Shown piece after piece: positions 24,682 through 33,757 of a DNA stretch of 64,000 nt; within the stretch, counting starts at the first letter, position 1, and every line of letters begins with the position of its first letter. The position numbers and the translations under genes were made by a program. The notes under the pieces are model-generated. The model was not told the DNA's origin, searched no databases, and saw only the letters and a list, made by a program, of their open reading frames with translations. Source of the DNA: Arcicella gelida (GTDB taxonomy: Bacteria; Bacteroidota; Bacteroidia; Cytophagales; Spirosomataceae); assembly GCF_034931025.1 (NCBI RefSeq), contig NZ_JAYGIL010000004.1:1-64000 (forward strand), written 5' to 3'.

Positions 24682-26433
24682 TTATTTCACGTAAGAAACA
24701 CCTTGTGGGTTAAACTCTGACCAACCTGCTGTCCAATCTACATCGTTGAATGCACCAACATAAGTAGTTCTTGTAAAGAATGTAGGTAAAGTAGTTGGTA
24801 AATTAACACCTACTAAGCTTGAACCAGCACCTAAAGTAAATGTAGGGCGACCTGTTGACCACAAAGAAGCACTTAAACCAATTGTTGAAGAATTTGCTAA
24901 GATTTTGTTACCTGTTTGAGCAGCAAACCAAGCAGAAGGCTTTTGAGTACCAATTAAAATTGGTGTAGCAGCAGGAATCTGTTCATTATCAGAAACAGCA
25001 CTTGTTCCAAAACCAGTACTTCCCCATCCGTCAACACCTGCTAACACGATGTTATTAAGGATTAATTCTCCATTCAAAGCATTTACTTCTGCGTCTCCTC
25101 TTTGACTGTCGATGTAAACTCCGTAAGGATAACCTGTAACAACTGCATTATAAATTTTTAATTTGTTGTTACGACGTAACTGCATACCATTTTGGAACAA
25201 TGAACTAATCGTTGTTGCCGAGCTTCCTTTTGGCCCGATGATAGACATATTAGCAAATATACCAGAAGTAAATGGAGTGTTGTTAGAACCAGGCGAGTCG
25301 TTATCTACTTCAAAACCATTTGAACCAGAAACATCTGCTTGTGTAGCACCACGGATACCAATACCAAATTGAACATTTCCTGAGAAACCATTATCAACAT
25401 CGAAATCATCATCTAAACCTTTGTAAGCAATTAAATATTTAGCGTTTACGTTTCCACCAAACCACTCAAATGAATCATCTAATCCAAAAGAAGCTTGTAA
25501 ATATTCTAAAGTTGTACCAGCACCTACTGAACCAAAAGTGAACGAGTTAACCTCTGCATTAGGTTGTACTGGAATACCTGCATATTCAACACGCACATAT
25601 TTTAAACTTCCTGAGTTATCAGCATTATCAGCTCCACCGTGGAACCCACCATATTCACCTTCTAATAATCCGCTTCCTTTTGGTAGTCCAGCTGCTGCAT
25701 TTGCAGCTAGGTTGTTTACAGCACGTCCACAGATTACTAATCCACCCCAGTCACCTGGTTCACGTTCACCCACTGCACGCTCAGATGTCATGATGATAGG
25801 CTTAGATACAGTACCTTCAGCAATGATTTTACTACCTCTTTGAATAACCAAAGTTCCTTTAGAAGCACGGTCACCAATGATGATAGTACCCGGTTGGATT
25901 GTTAAAGTACCAGTTTTGGTGATTGTACCAGCAACTGCTTCTTCACCTACACGTACAAAACCAACTAATTTGTAGATTTTATCAGCCGTCCAAGTGATAT
26001 TTCCTTCAAGATTTCCTTGAACTGTTACTACTGTTGGTGCAGCAACTGCTGTTACTGTAACTGGAATAGTCGTTAAAGCAGAAACTTGGTTTGATTGATC
26101 TGTTACTTGAACTGTAAAGTTTACAACAGAACCAGCCGCTACGTTTTCAATTACATAGTCTTTAGTATAATCTAATGTTTTTTCACCTGTTCCTGTTTTT
26201 GTATCAAAAGCAGCACCATTTTTCAAAACAACAACTGATTTTACACCACCTGGGGCATTAATAGACGCTTTTAATTGAACTGTTGCTCCTGGAAGACCAG
26301 ACAAAGTTCCTGACACTGAAATTGTTGGTAAAGGAACCACTTCTGCTGTGTCGTCCTTACAAGCTTGAAATACCGTTGCCATCGAGAGCAACAAAGCAAT
26401 AATTCGAGTAGCTTTCATGTTTAAAAGTCTCAT
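24682..26433 (-). CDS. Surface lipoprotein with beta-helix domain, partner of TonB receptor
   Basis: Lipoprotein signal with lipobox VFQAC (Cys near residue 24; ATGs at 26433 and 26418 are both possible). An Ig-like/PKD-type region (about 35-130) with VSGTLSGLPGATVQLKAS is followed by a large Gly/Asn/Asp-rich beta-helix-like body (about 145-583) with TLTIQPGTIIIGDRASKGTLVIQRGSKIIAEGT, DWGGLVICGRA, EYGGFHGG and ASFGLDDSFEWFGGNV. This family is common in Bacteroidota next to TonB receptors. It lies 71 bp after the receptor gene and takes the place a SusD protein would have. The ligand is unknown; phosphate or organophosphate is suggested only by the promoter repeats. Confidence 0.75.
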   Translation of the reverse strand: MRLLNMKATRIIALLLSMATVFQACKDDTAEVVPLPTISVSGTLSGLPGATVQLKASINAPGGVKSVVVLKNGAAFDTKTGTGEKTLDYTKDYVIENVAAGSVVNFTVQVTDQSNQVSALTTIPVTVTAVAAPTVVTVQGNLEGNITWTADKIYKLVGFVRVGEEAVAGTITKTGTLTIQPGTIIIGDRASKGTLVIQRGSKIIAEGTVSKPIIMTSERAVGEREPGDWGGLVICGRAVNNLAANAAAGLPKGSGLLEGEYGGFHGGADNADNSGSLKYVRVEYAGIPVQPNAEVNSFTFGSVGAGTTLEYLQASFGLDDSFEWFGGNVNAKYLIAYKGLDDDFDVDNGFSGNVQFGIGIRGATQADVSGSNGFEVDNDSPGSNNTPFTSGIFANMSIIGPKGSSATTISSLFQNGMQLRRNNKLKIYNAVVTGYPYGVYIDSQRGDAEVNALNGELILNNIVLAGVDGWGSTGFGTSAVSDNEQIPAATPILIGTQKPSAWFAAQTGNKILANSSTIGLSASLWSTGRPTFTLGAGSSLVGVNLPTTLPTFFTRTTYVGAFNDVDWTAGWSEFNPQGVSYVK

Positions 26434-26504
26434 TGATTTAATTGTTAGATTAAGAAATAACGCTTTAAAAATTCTTCTATTGAATATGTATTAATAAATG
26501 ATGA

Positions 26505-29351
26505 TTACTTTTTTCTTAATGTGTAAACAAGACCTAAAGAGTAGGTTCTTCCTGGAGAGTATGACTGAATGATTTGGTCATTACTAGTATCGAAATTACC
26601 ATCCTTGTTTCCATCTTGAATGATGAAATTTCTTTGGTTTAAGATGTCTGTAATACCACCTTTCACAATAAGGTTTCTAGCAATTTCTTTAGAGAAAGTA
26701 AGGTCAATTACATTACGTGGCATCTCGTACCAGTCTGGATAACCTGCTGCTAATGAATTACCTACTGCAAAAATACGCTTGCCGATTACGTTGAATAATA
26801 AACTGATTTGCGTGTTCTTTTTGGAGTCATTGTAATTAATACCAGCATTTACAATGTAAGGAGACTGACCTTGTAATGGACGGTTATCTGATTGGTTTTG
26901 AGCGGCTTCACCAAGTTTCACACGGCTATAAATAAATGCTCCGTTGAATACCAAATTGATTTTACTTAACAAAGCTGATGCTGTTAACTTATCTAAAGAT
27001 TTTTTTACTTCTACTTCAAAACCTGCACTATAAGCACTTTCTGCATTACCGAAATTTAAGTTGGCATTGGTAGCTCCATCAAAAAGTACTTCGATTGGGT
27101 TTTTGAAGTTTTTGTAAAAAGCAGCTACCGAAATTACCTCTGCTGGTGTTGGGTAGAATTCATAACGGAAATCGTAATTATCAATTTCTGCATTATTTAA
27201 ACTTGGATTACCCGAGATAACACGGTTGTTCACAAAGTCATAGAAAGTAAATGGAGCAACTTCACGGAATTCTGGACGGTTAACGGTTTTACCATACGCA
27301 AGGCGTAAAAGTGACTTTTCAGAGAAGTTATATGTTAAATTCGCCGATGGTAAAATATTCGTTACATCACGGTTATAATTTACTGGTACTCCTCTACTTA
27401 CATCAAAACTATTTAATTTCTGAACGTTCTTTTCTACACGAACACCAGCAATCAAGTTTAATTTCTTAGTGAAAGAGTAATTTCCTGAAACATAACCTGC
27501 TATTTGATTATTGCTTGCAGTGTATGAATCGGAGGCATTGGTTTGCTCATCAATTTTTACACCGTTTGTAGAATTGATATTTTGTAGAGCAAAAATCTCA
27601 TCAATTGGTAAATTCCCAATATCAAACAATGAACTATTTGCACGCACGTACCCAAGGTTACGAGCGGTGAAAGTACGTTCTTTGTTTTCGTAGAAAGCAC
27701 CTGCTTTTAATTCAATTTCTTTACTTTCTTCTGCAGTCTTACCTTTTTTAATGCTTAATTTTTGTACTAAATTAATACCTCCTAAAATCGCATCTTCGTC
27801 CAATAAAATGTTTGTTCTACCTAAGTTGATGGTTTGAGCAGCTCCGAAAGGCACTAACAATGTAGGAACTGCACCTTCAGTAGAATATCTATATCTCTTA
27901 TAATCAGGACGATCACTATTTGATTTGTTGTAACCAACTACCCAGTCTAATTTTGTTTTGTTATCGTTAAAAGCATGACGACCCAATACTTGACCTGTGT
28001 AAATTCCACGATATACTTGGTCTAATGAACGAATATCCCAAGTTCCACCATTTTCTAAGCCTTTTCTGTCCACATACTGAGCGTTGCTCATTTGGTTATA
28101 AAGGTTTTTGAATTCAAACGTATGGTTTTCGTTCAATCTCAAGGCCCAGTTATGAAGAATACCTGTACGAACTGAGTTGGTATATTGTAAATCTCTAAAT
28201 TTCTTATCTTCGTTAATACTTTCTACATTGTTTTGATCAATTGAATAACCAAAATCACTTCTTGCCATTTCAAAAGTTGTACGAGTATTACTATAATTTA
28301 CAGCAGTAATATTGGCTAACTTCAAATTCTCTCTATCAATAAACTTATAAGCTCCTGTGATTGAAAAACGTAAATCAGGACTAGCAGTGGAAGCCTCTGG
28401 CGTCCAAGTATTTCTCAACATTTGTCCAGCTTGTGTCAAAGCAGCTTGATTAGAAACCGCAATTTGTTTCAACTCGCTTGTTGTTGGGAAATATTTAGGA
28501 AGGTCTGAAAAACCATTGTTAAAACCTGTATAAGAGTATTTTCCAGTTTTTGGACGGAAAAATTCGTTTCCTGTAGTTCCATCACGGTAAGCTCCGCTTA
28601 CATCAACTGTCAAATAATTTTCGTCTGGAATACTTTTCGTGAAGATTTTTACTACACCACCCGCAAATTCACCTGGTAATTCTGCTGCAGGTGATTTATA
28701 TACTAAAATACGATCGATTTGTCCTGAAGGAATAACATCGAACGAAAATGAACGAACATCAGATTCCATACTTGGTGTAAATACGTTATTTAACATTACT
28801 GTGTTATAACGTTCATTCAAACCACGAATATTGATAAAACGGTCTCCGAAAATTGTTACACCTGGCACACGTTTTACAACCTCAGCAGCGGTACGGTCTA
28901 AAGTCTTACCAATTTGTGCGGCAGAAATACCACTTACAATTTGTTGAGCTGCTTTGATTTCAGAAATTACAGAAACTTCTGTGTTTGTTAATTTTTTCGC
29001 TACAACTTTTACTTCATTTAAAGTAGTAGCTTGGTCTTCTTCGATAAAAGTGTTGATTTCTGTAACCGAACCTTCAACAACTTTTACATTTTCAATGAAT
29101 TTTACTTTATATCCAACAAATGATATTTTCAATTTATAATTACCAACTGGAATTTTATTGAATGAAAAGAAACCGTTGATGTCAGCGGCTGCTCCTTTGT
29201 TGATTCCTTCAATAAAAACGGTTGCTCCAACTAAGTCTTCTTTACTTACTGCATCTTTAATTGTACCACGTATAGTTCCTTCTTGAGCGAAGGTGAATGA
29301 AAGAGAAGAAAATAAAATAATTAATGTGTAAAGTAATTTGTGCTTCATCAT
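26505..29351 (-). CDS. TonB-dependent outer-membrane receptor with carboxypeptidase-like N-domain
   Basis: A signal peptide (residues 1-23, ending TFAQ) precedes a CarboxypepD_reg-like domain (about 25-115: GTIRGTIKDAVSKEDLVGATV, ADINGFFSFNKIPVGNYKLKISFVGYK). The plug (about 135-245) has VKRVPGVTIFGDRFINIRGLNERYNTVMLNNVFTPS, and a 22-strand barrel ends in GRTYSLGLVYTLRKK. It imports a ligand across the outer membrane with TonB energy. The partner gene just downstream encodes a beta-helix lipoprotein, not SusD. Upstream are a -7 box without a -33 box and four 11-bp-spaced repeats, which point to control by an activator. Confidence 0.88.
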   Translation of the reverse strand: MMKHKLLYTLIILFSSLSFTFAQEGTIRGTIKDAVSKEDLVGATVFIEGINKGAAADINGFFSFNKIPVGNYKLKISFVGYKVKFIENVKVVEGSVTEINTFIEEDQATTLNEVKVVAKKLTNTEVSVISEIKAAQQIVSGISAAQIGKTLDRTAAEVVKRVPGVTIFGDRFINIRGLNERYNTVMLNNVFTPSMESDVRSFSFDVIPSGQIDRILVYKSPAAELPGEFAGGVVKIFTKSIPDENYLTVDVSGAYRDGTTGNEFFRPKTGKYSYTGFNNGFSDLPKYFPTTSELKQIAVSNQAALTQAGQMLRNTWTPEASTASPDLRFSITGAYKFIDRENLKLANITAVNYSNTRTTFEMARSDFGYSIDQNNVESINEDKKFRDLQYTNSVRTGILHNWALRLNENHTFEFKNLYNQMSNAQYVDRKGLENGGTWDIRSLDQVYRGIYTGQVLGRHAFNDNKTKLDWVVGYNKSNSDRPDYKRYRYSTEGAVPTLLVPFGAAQTINLGRTNILLDEDAILGGINLVQKLSIKKGKTAEESKEIELKAGAFYENKERTFTARNLGYVRANSSLFDIGNLPIDEIFALQNINSTNGVKIDEQTNASDSYTASNNQIAGYVSGNYSFTKKLNLIAGVRVEKNVQKLNSFDVSRGVPVNYNRDVTNILPSANLTYNFSEKSLLRLAYGKTVNRPEFREVAPFTFYDFVNNRVISGNPSLNNAEIDNYDFRYEFYPTPAEVISVAAFYKNFKNPIEVLFDGATNANLNFGNAESAYSAGFEVEVKKSLDKLTASALLSKINLVFNGAFIYSRVKLGEAAQNQSDNRPLQGQSPYIVNAGINYNDSKKNTQISLLFNVIGKRIFAVGNSLAAGYPDWYEMPRNVIDLTFSKEIARNLIVKGGITDILNQRNFIIQDGNKDGNFDTSNDQIIQSYSPGRTYSLGLVYTLRKK

Positions 29352-29373
29352 ACTGGTTTGTTTTTTGATGGCA

Positions 29374-29381
29374 CAAAATTA
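29374..29381 (-). promoter_or_regulatory. -7 box of the TonB receptor gene
   Basis: TAATTTTG on the minus strand, 22 bp before the start codon. No TTTG lies at the -33 distance; instead the repeat array begins 31 bp upstream, as expected when an activator replaces the -33 contact. Confidence 0.5.
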
Positions 29382-29411
29382 GGTCGGCTATATAACCGCA
29401 GTATTACGCTT

Positions 29412-29451
29412 GTGTTATGCTTAGTTTATGTTTATGTTATCCCAATGTTAT
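29412..29451 (-). promoter_or_regulatory. Pho-box-like array of four 11-bp direct repeats
   Basis: Read on the minus strand: ATAACAT (29451-29445), ATAACAT (29440-29434), ATAAACT (29429-29423), ATAACAC (29418-29412), spaced exactly 11 bp. Direct 7-bp repeats with an 11-bp period are the sites of OmpR/PhoB-type regulators, and TTAACA-like repeats are typical Pho boxes. The remaining 29452-29800 up to the kinase start shows nothing else clear. Confidence 0.6.
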
Positions 29452-29800
29452 GTGATTTAAGTTTTGGGGCTATTTACTCCCAAAAACTAGGATTAAATCA
29501 CTCCATTTTACTTTTTCTGATAATCTTGCCGAATGTTAAACATGACAACAATCAGTAAGCTTTCCTGATTTATCTTCTTGTGCATCTAAATGTTTTTGAC
29601 TAATTTTCTTTTATAAAAATTTCCTCAACAATTTTCTGCATTAAATTTGCCCTTTGGGCTATTTTTTTAAATCCCAACCAAAAATCAGCATTTATAAAAA
29701 GCTTTCAGCAGGTTTTGCATTCAAAAAACATTCATAAACTAGGTTAAATAAGCTAATTATTACTTGCTTTAAACATTAAGTAAATCCCCCGCCAACATTA

Positions 29801-32800
29801 ATGAGTAATCCTAAAGAAGAGTTATATAGCCTTATCAAGAGCGATTTCTCGATATTTGATTTTATCCAAGAATCAGCATTAGATGGTTTTGGGTATCTTG
29901 ATTTCGAAAATCCTCTGAACGATTGGATGAATCCTAAATTTTGGAATACATTAGGTTATAGAGAAAATGAAATTATTGACAATCACGCTACTTGGAGAAC
30001 CTTGATTCACGCTGAAGATGCTGAAAATTTCTTTGAACAATATAAAAATTCTCATAAACCTTACAATGAAATCCTTCGATACAAGCATAAAAATGGTTCA
30101 ACTATTTGGTTTCGTTGCCGTACAATGGCAATAAGAAATAGCGAAGGTGAAGTAATTAATGCTATCATTTCGTTTTCCGACGTAACGGAATTAATGAGAA
30201 AAGACGAGTTCTTGGAACGATGTAATGCCGCTGCAATGGTAGGATATTGGGAAATCGACATGGAAAGCAAATTGCCCTACTGGAGTAAAATCACTAAACT
30301 AATTCATGAAGTTCCTGACGACTATCAGCCTAATTTATCAACCGCCATTGATTTTTTTGAAGAAGGTGAAAGCAGAGAGCAAATTACAAAAGCTGTAGAA
30401 TTAGCCATTGCTACAGGTAAGCACTATGATGTAGATTTAAAAATTGTAACTGCTAAAGGAAATATCAAATGGGTTAGGGCAATCGGACAAGCTGAATTTC
30501 ATGAAGAAAAATGTATTAGAATTTATGGTACTTTTCAGGATATTCATGTGCAGAAACTAGCACAAGAAGAACTCATTAAAGAAAAACAAAAGCTTCAAAG
30601 CGTTATAAAAGGAACAAATGCTGGTACTTGGGAATGGAATGTACAAACAGGCGAAACCTTTTTTAATGAGCGTTGGGCAGAAATTGTAGGTTATACTTTA
30701 GATGAATTATCGCCAATCAGCATAGATACTTGGTTGAAATTGGTACATCCAGATGATTTAAAAATATCTAATCAAAAAATTCAAAGTTGTTTTGAAAGGA
30801 AAACCGAATATTACCAATGCGAATGCCGAATGAAACACAAAGCTGGGCATTGGGTATGGGTGATGGATAGAGGAAAAGTGGTAAGCTGGACTAACGAAGG
30901 CAAACCTTTGATGATGTATGGAACGCATTCTGACATTAGTGACCAGAAGAAAAAAGTAGAACGTAATACCGTATTTATAGAACATACACCAACTGCCATC
31001 GCAATGTTTGATAATGACCTAAAGTATCTGGCAGTATCAGAAAAATGGAGAACGGATTATCATTTAGAAGGGATTGATTTAATTGGAAAATCACATTACG
31101 AGATTTTCCCTGAAATAGGCGAAGATTGGAAAAATATACATCGTGAATGTTTACAGGGAAAGTCAACCAAGCGAGACGAAGATAAATTTGTCAGGAAAGA
31201 TGGTTCTGTTCAATGGCTAAAATGGGAAGTGAAACCTTGGTACACTGAAGATAATAACAAAATTGGTGGCATTATTATGTACACCGACGACATTACAGAA
31301 CGTAAAAAAATTGAACAAAACCTTCTGGAAAACCATACTTTATTAGAAACCATCCTTGAAAGTATTGATATTGGCATTGTAGCTTGCGATCAGCACGGTA
31401 GCCTTACTTTGTTTAACAATACTACAAAAAGATGGCATGGCTTACCCATCAACAATATTCCTCCATCAGAATATTCCAATTATTACGGTCTTTATCATTT
31501 AGATGGTACCACGAAACTTGCTACCGAAGAAATACCGCTGATTCGAACTTTACATTCTGGCAATATTCATAATGTGGAAATGATTATTGCTCCTAATAAC
31601 GGACCAAGCCATATTGTATCTACTTCTGGTTCTCAACTAAAAGGTCCTAATGGTGAATTGTTCGGAGCTGTTGTAGCCATGCACGATATAACTGAAAGAA
31701 AAAAATATCTAGAAAAACTACAAATTAGCGAAGAGGCTTTTAGAGGTAATTTCGAAAATGCGGCAATTGGTATGGCTTTGCTTGATATTGACGGAAAATG
31801 GCTAAAAATTAATCAAACGCTTTGTCATATTATCGGATACTCTGAAGAAGAACTCTATCAGCTTACTTTCCAAGAAGTTACTCATCCAGATGATTTAAAA
31901 GCCGACCTTGATTTAGTACAAGAATTGATTGATGGAAAAAGGTCGCATTATCAAATGGAAAAACGATATATTCATAAAAAAGGACATAACGTTTATATCA
32001 TTTTAGCGGCATCTTTAGTAAGAAATCAGTCTAACCAGCCTTTATATTTTATCTCACAAATTATTGATATTACTCAGCAAAAAAATGCAGAACAAGAGAT
32101 AAAAGCACTTTTAGATGTTACAAAAGACCAAAACGAAAGACTAAAAAACTTTGCTCATATTGTATCACATAATTTAAGGTCTCATTCTGGCAATATCTCA
32201 ATGATGATGGATATACTTCTTGAGGAAAATCCTGAATTATCAGCCAATGAGTACTTAGTTCTATTGAAATCTGCTTCCCAAAACCTTGGCGAAACCATTG
32301 CCCATTTGAATGAAGTAGTGTTGATGAATACAGCCGTTATTGATAATTTAAAAGGAGTAAGTTTGCATCACGCAATCAGAAATGCCATTCAAAATGTATC
32401 GGCACTTGCACGAGAATCAAAAGTAACGATTGAAAACAATATCAATACAGATGAAAAAGTACTAGCTATTCCTGCCTATTTAGATAGTATTATGCTTAAC
32501 TTTCTGACGAATGCCATCAAATATAGCTCAGACGAAAGAGATAGCTTTGTGAAGCTATCAACAGTTATTGAAAATGATTATCTTATTCTGAAAATAGAAG
32601 ATAATGGTTTGGGCATTGATTTGAAACGACATGGTGCCAAACTTTTTGGTTTGTACAAAACATTTCATTACCATAAAGATGCCAGAGGTGTTGGTTTATT
32701 CATTACCAAAAATCAAATTGAGGCAATGGGTGGAAAAGTAGAAGTAAGCAGTGAAGTAGATAAAGGAACAACATTTAGCATATATCTTAAATATGAAAAA

Positions 32801-32806
32801 AATTGA
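29801..32806 (+). CDS. Soluble multi-PAS sensor histidine kinase
   Basis: 1001 residues with no signal peptide or membrane segment, so a cytosolic sensor. Six PAS/PAC units follow one another: about 10-135, 136-260, 262-385, 388-505, 508-640 and 645-770, each ending in a PAC motif such as SFSDVTELMRK, TDDITERKK or HDITERKK. The dimerisation/phosphorylation helix has the H-box AHIVSHNLRSHSGN near residue 790. The ATP-binding domain has an N-box LNFLTNAIKYSS, then IEDNGLGIDL and GVGLFITKN. It overlaps the receiver gene by 14 bp. Signals unknown; redox or small ligands are usual for PAS. Divergent from the TonB receptor. Confidence 0.88.
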   Translation: MSNPKEELYSLIKSDFSIFDFIQESALDGFGYLDFENPLNDWMNPKFWNTLGYRENEIIDNHATWRTLIHAEDAENFFEQYKNSHKPYNEILRYKHKNGSTIWFRCRTMAIRNSEGEVINAIISFSDVTELMRKDEFLERCNAAAMVGYWEIDMESKLPYWSKITKLIHEVPDDYQPNLSTAIDFFEEGESREQITKAVELAIATGKHYDVDLKIVTAKGNIKWVRAIGQAEFHEEKCIRIYGTFQDIHVQKLAQEELIKEKQKLQSVIKGTNAGTWEWNVQTGETFFNERWAEIVGYTLDELSPISIDTWLKLVHPDDLKISNQKIQSCFERKTEYYQCECRMKHKAGHWVWVMDRGKVVSWTNEGKPLMMYGTHSDISDQKKKVERNTVFIEHTPTAIAMFDNDLKYLAVSEKWRTDYHLEGIDLIGKSHYEIFPEIGEDWKNIHRECLQGKSTKRDEDKFVRKDGSVQWLKWEVKPWYTEDNNKIGGIIMYTDDITERKKIEQNLLENHTLLETILESIDIGIVACDQHGSLTLFNNTTKRWHGLPINNIPPSEYSNYYGLYHLDGTTKLATEEIPLIRTLHSGNIHNVEMIIAPNNGPSHIVSTSGSQLKGPNGELFGAVVAMHDITERKKYLEKLQISEEAFRGNFENAAIGMALLDIDGKWLKINQTLCHIIGYSEEELYQLTFQEVTHPDDLKADLDLVQELIDGKRSHYQMEKRYIHKKGHNVYIILAASLVRNQSNQPLYFISQIIDITQQKNAEQEIKALLDVTKDQNERLKNFAHIVSHNLRSHSGNISMMMDILLEENPELSANEYLVLLKSASQNLGETIAHLNEVVLMNTAVIDNLKGVSLHHAIRNAIQNVSALARESKVTIENNINTDEKVLAIPAYLDSIMLNFLTNAIKYSSDERDSFVKLSTVIENDYLILKIEDNGLGIDLKRHGAKLFGLYKTFHYHKDARGVGLFITKNQIEAMGGKVEVSSEVDKGTTFSIYLKYEKN

Positions 32807-33182
32807 CATTGCTTGCATCATTGATGACGACCCAATCTTTGTTTTTGGCACTAAAAGATTAATGCAAATCGCTAATTTTTGTAACGGTTTTCTGGTGTTT
32901 AAAAACGGAAAAGAAGCTTATGATAGCCTCAAAACAATTATCACGACAGGTGAAAAACTTCCAGATTTAATTTTCCTCGACCTAAACATGCCTATCTGGG
33001 ACGGTTGGCAATTTTTAGATGAGTTTATTCAAATTCCGATTGAAAATGCTGTGACGATTTTTATCGTTACGAGCTCTATCGACCCAGAGGATATTAAAAG
33101 AGCGAAATCTTATGAAATTGTAAGTAATTATTTGGTTAAGCCAATTAAAATGGATGATCTTAAAAAATTAATGACAGAATAA
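32793..33182 (+). CDS. Single-domain response regulator
   Basis: 129 residues forming only a receiver domain. Acidic pocket IDDDP near residue 10, phospho-acceptor Asp in FLDLNMP, Thr/Ser in VTSS and Lys in LVKPI are all present. There is no output domain, so it must act through protein contact or as a phosphate sink or relay. The 14-bp overlap with the kinase gene implies translational coupling and makes it the obvious partner. Confidence 0.88.
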   Translation: MKKIDIACIIDDDPIFVFGTKRLMQIANFCNGFLVFKNGKEAYDSLKTIITTGEKLPDLIFLDLNMPIWDGWQFLDEFIQIPIENAVTIFIVTSSIDPEDIKRAKSYEIVSNYLVKPIKMDDLKKLMTE

Positions 33183-33282
33183 ATATTGCTAATTACTTGA
33201 TTTGTAGTATCATAATCATAACAAGAAATCCTATAAATCAAGCTTTTAAAATTCTTTCTTCAAAATAAAATAAAATTTCTGC

Positions 33283-33290
33283 TACCTTTG
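33283..33290 (+). promoter_or_regulatory. -7 box of the cobalamin riboswitch transcript
   Basis: TACCTTTG fits TAnnTTTG and places the transcript start just ahead of the riboswitch, near 33297. The -33 region (TTTCTT at 33255) is weak. Confidence 0.5.
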
Positions 33291-33299
33291 CATCAGTTT

Positions 33300-33580
33300 A
33301 TGGTGCATTAGGCTTGTGTCAATACAAGTTTAAAGCTTAATAGGGAATCAGGTTGAATGCCTGTACTGTCCCCGCAACTGTAAGTTTCAATAACATCATT
33401 ACCATTCTTCAATAACCACTGAAAGTCTGTGAACCGTTATTGGTTAATAGTTATCTGTAAATCGTTTAAAGGTATTTTACTTTAAACTTAAAGCAATCTG
33501 ATAACAATTAACAATTAACGGATAACTAAAATCGGGAAGGTTTGGGTACATGAGAAACAAGTCAGGAGACCTGCCATTAA
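33300..33580 (+). promoter_or_regulatory. Cobalamin (B12) riboswitch
   Basis: Core elements are in order: GGTGCATTAGG near 33302, GGGAATCAGGTTGAATGCCTGTAC then CCCCGCAACTGTAA (33370-33383), and the B12 box AGTCAGGAGACCTGCC (33560-33575). It controls the BtuB gene 130-180 bp downstream; adenosylcobalamin would lower expression. Between the conserved core and the B12 box lies an extra long hairpin (33432-33523), making the aptamer about 280 nt, longer than the usual 200 or so. I could not assign the expression platform with confidence. Confidence 0.85.
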
Positions 33581-33757
33581 ATCATTCTTGATTGCTTGCT
33601 TACGGAGGATGAGCATCATTGAGCGTTCGATTATTTTTTCTTTTATCTAACTCAATTGTACGTTAATTCCTACGAATTTCATTTTCGTTGACACTTTTTG
33701 TCCTTTCAATAAATGAAAGCATTGGGTAATTTTTACGCTCTTGGGGTACCAATCAAA

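Noticed and set aside
25538..25843. 101-codon frame antisense to the beta-helix lipoprotein gene
   Set aside because: A shadow of the Gly/Asn-rich coding sequence on the other strand.
29340..29558. 72-codon plus-strand frame in the divergent TonB/kinase region
   Set aside because: It runs through the -7 box and the 11-bp repeats and has no credible start.
33458..33497. Possible small gene or second aptamer inside the riboswitch
   Set aside because: Explained by a nested hairpin; no start codon with a coding frame and no second B12 box.
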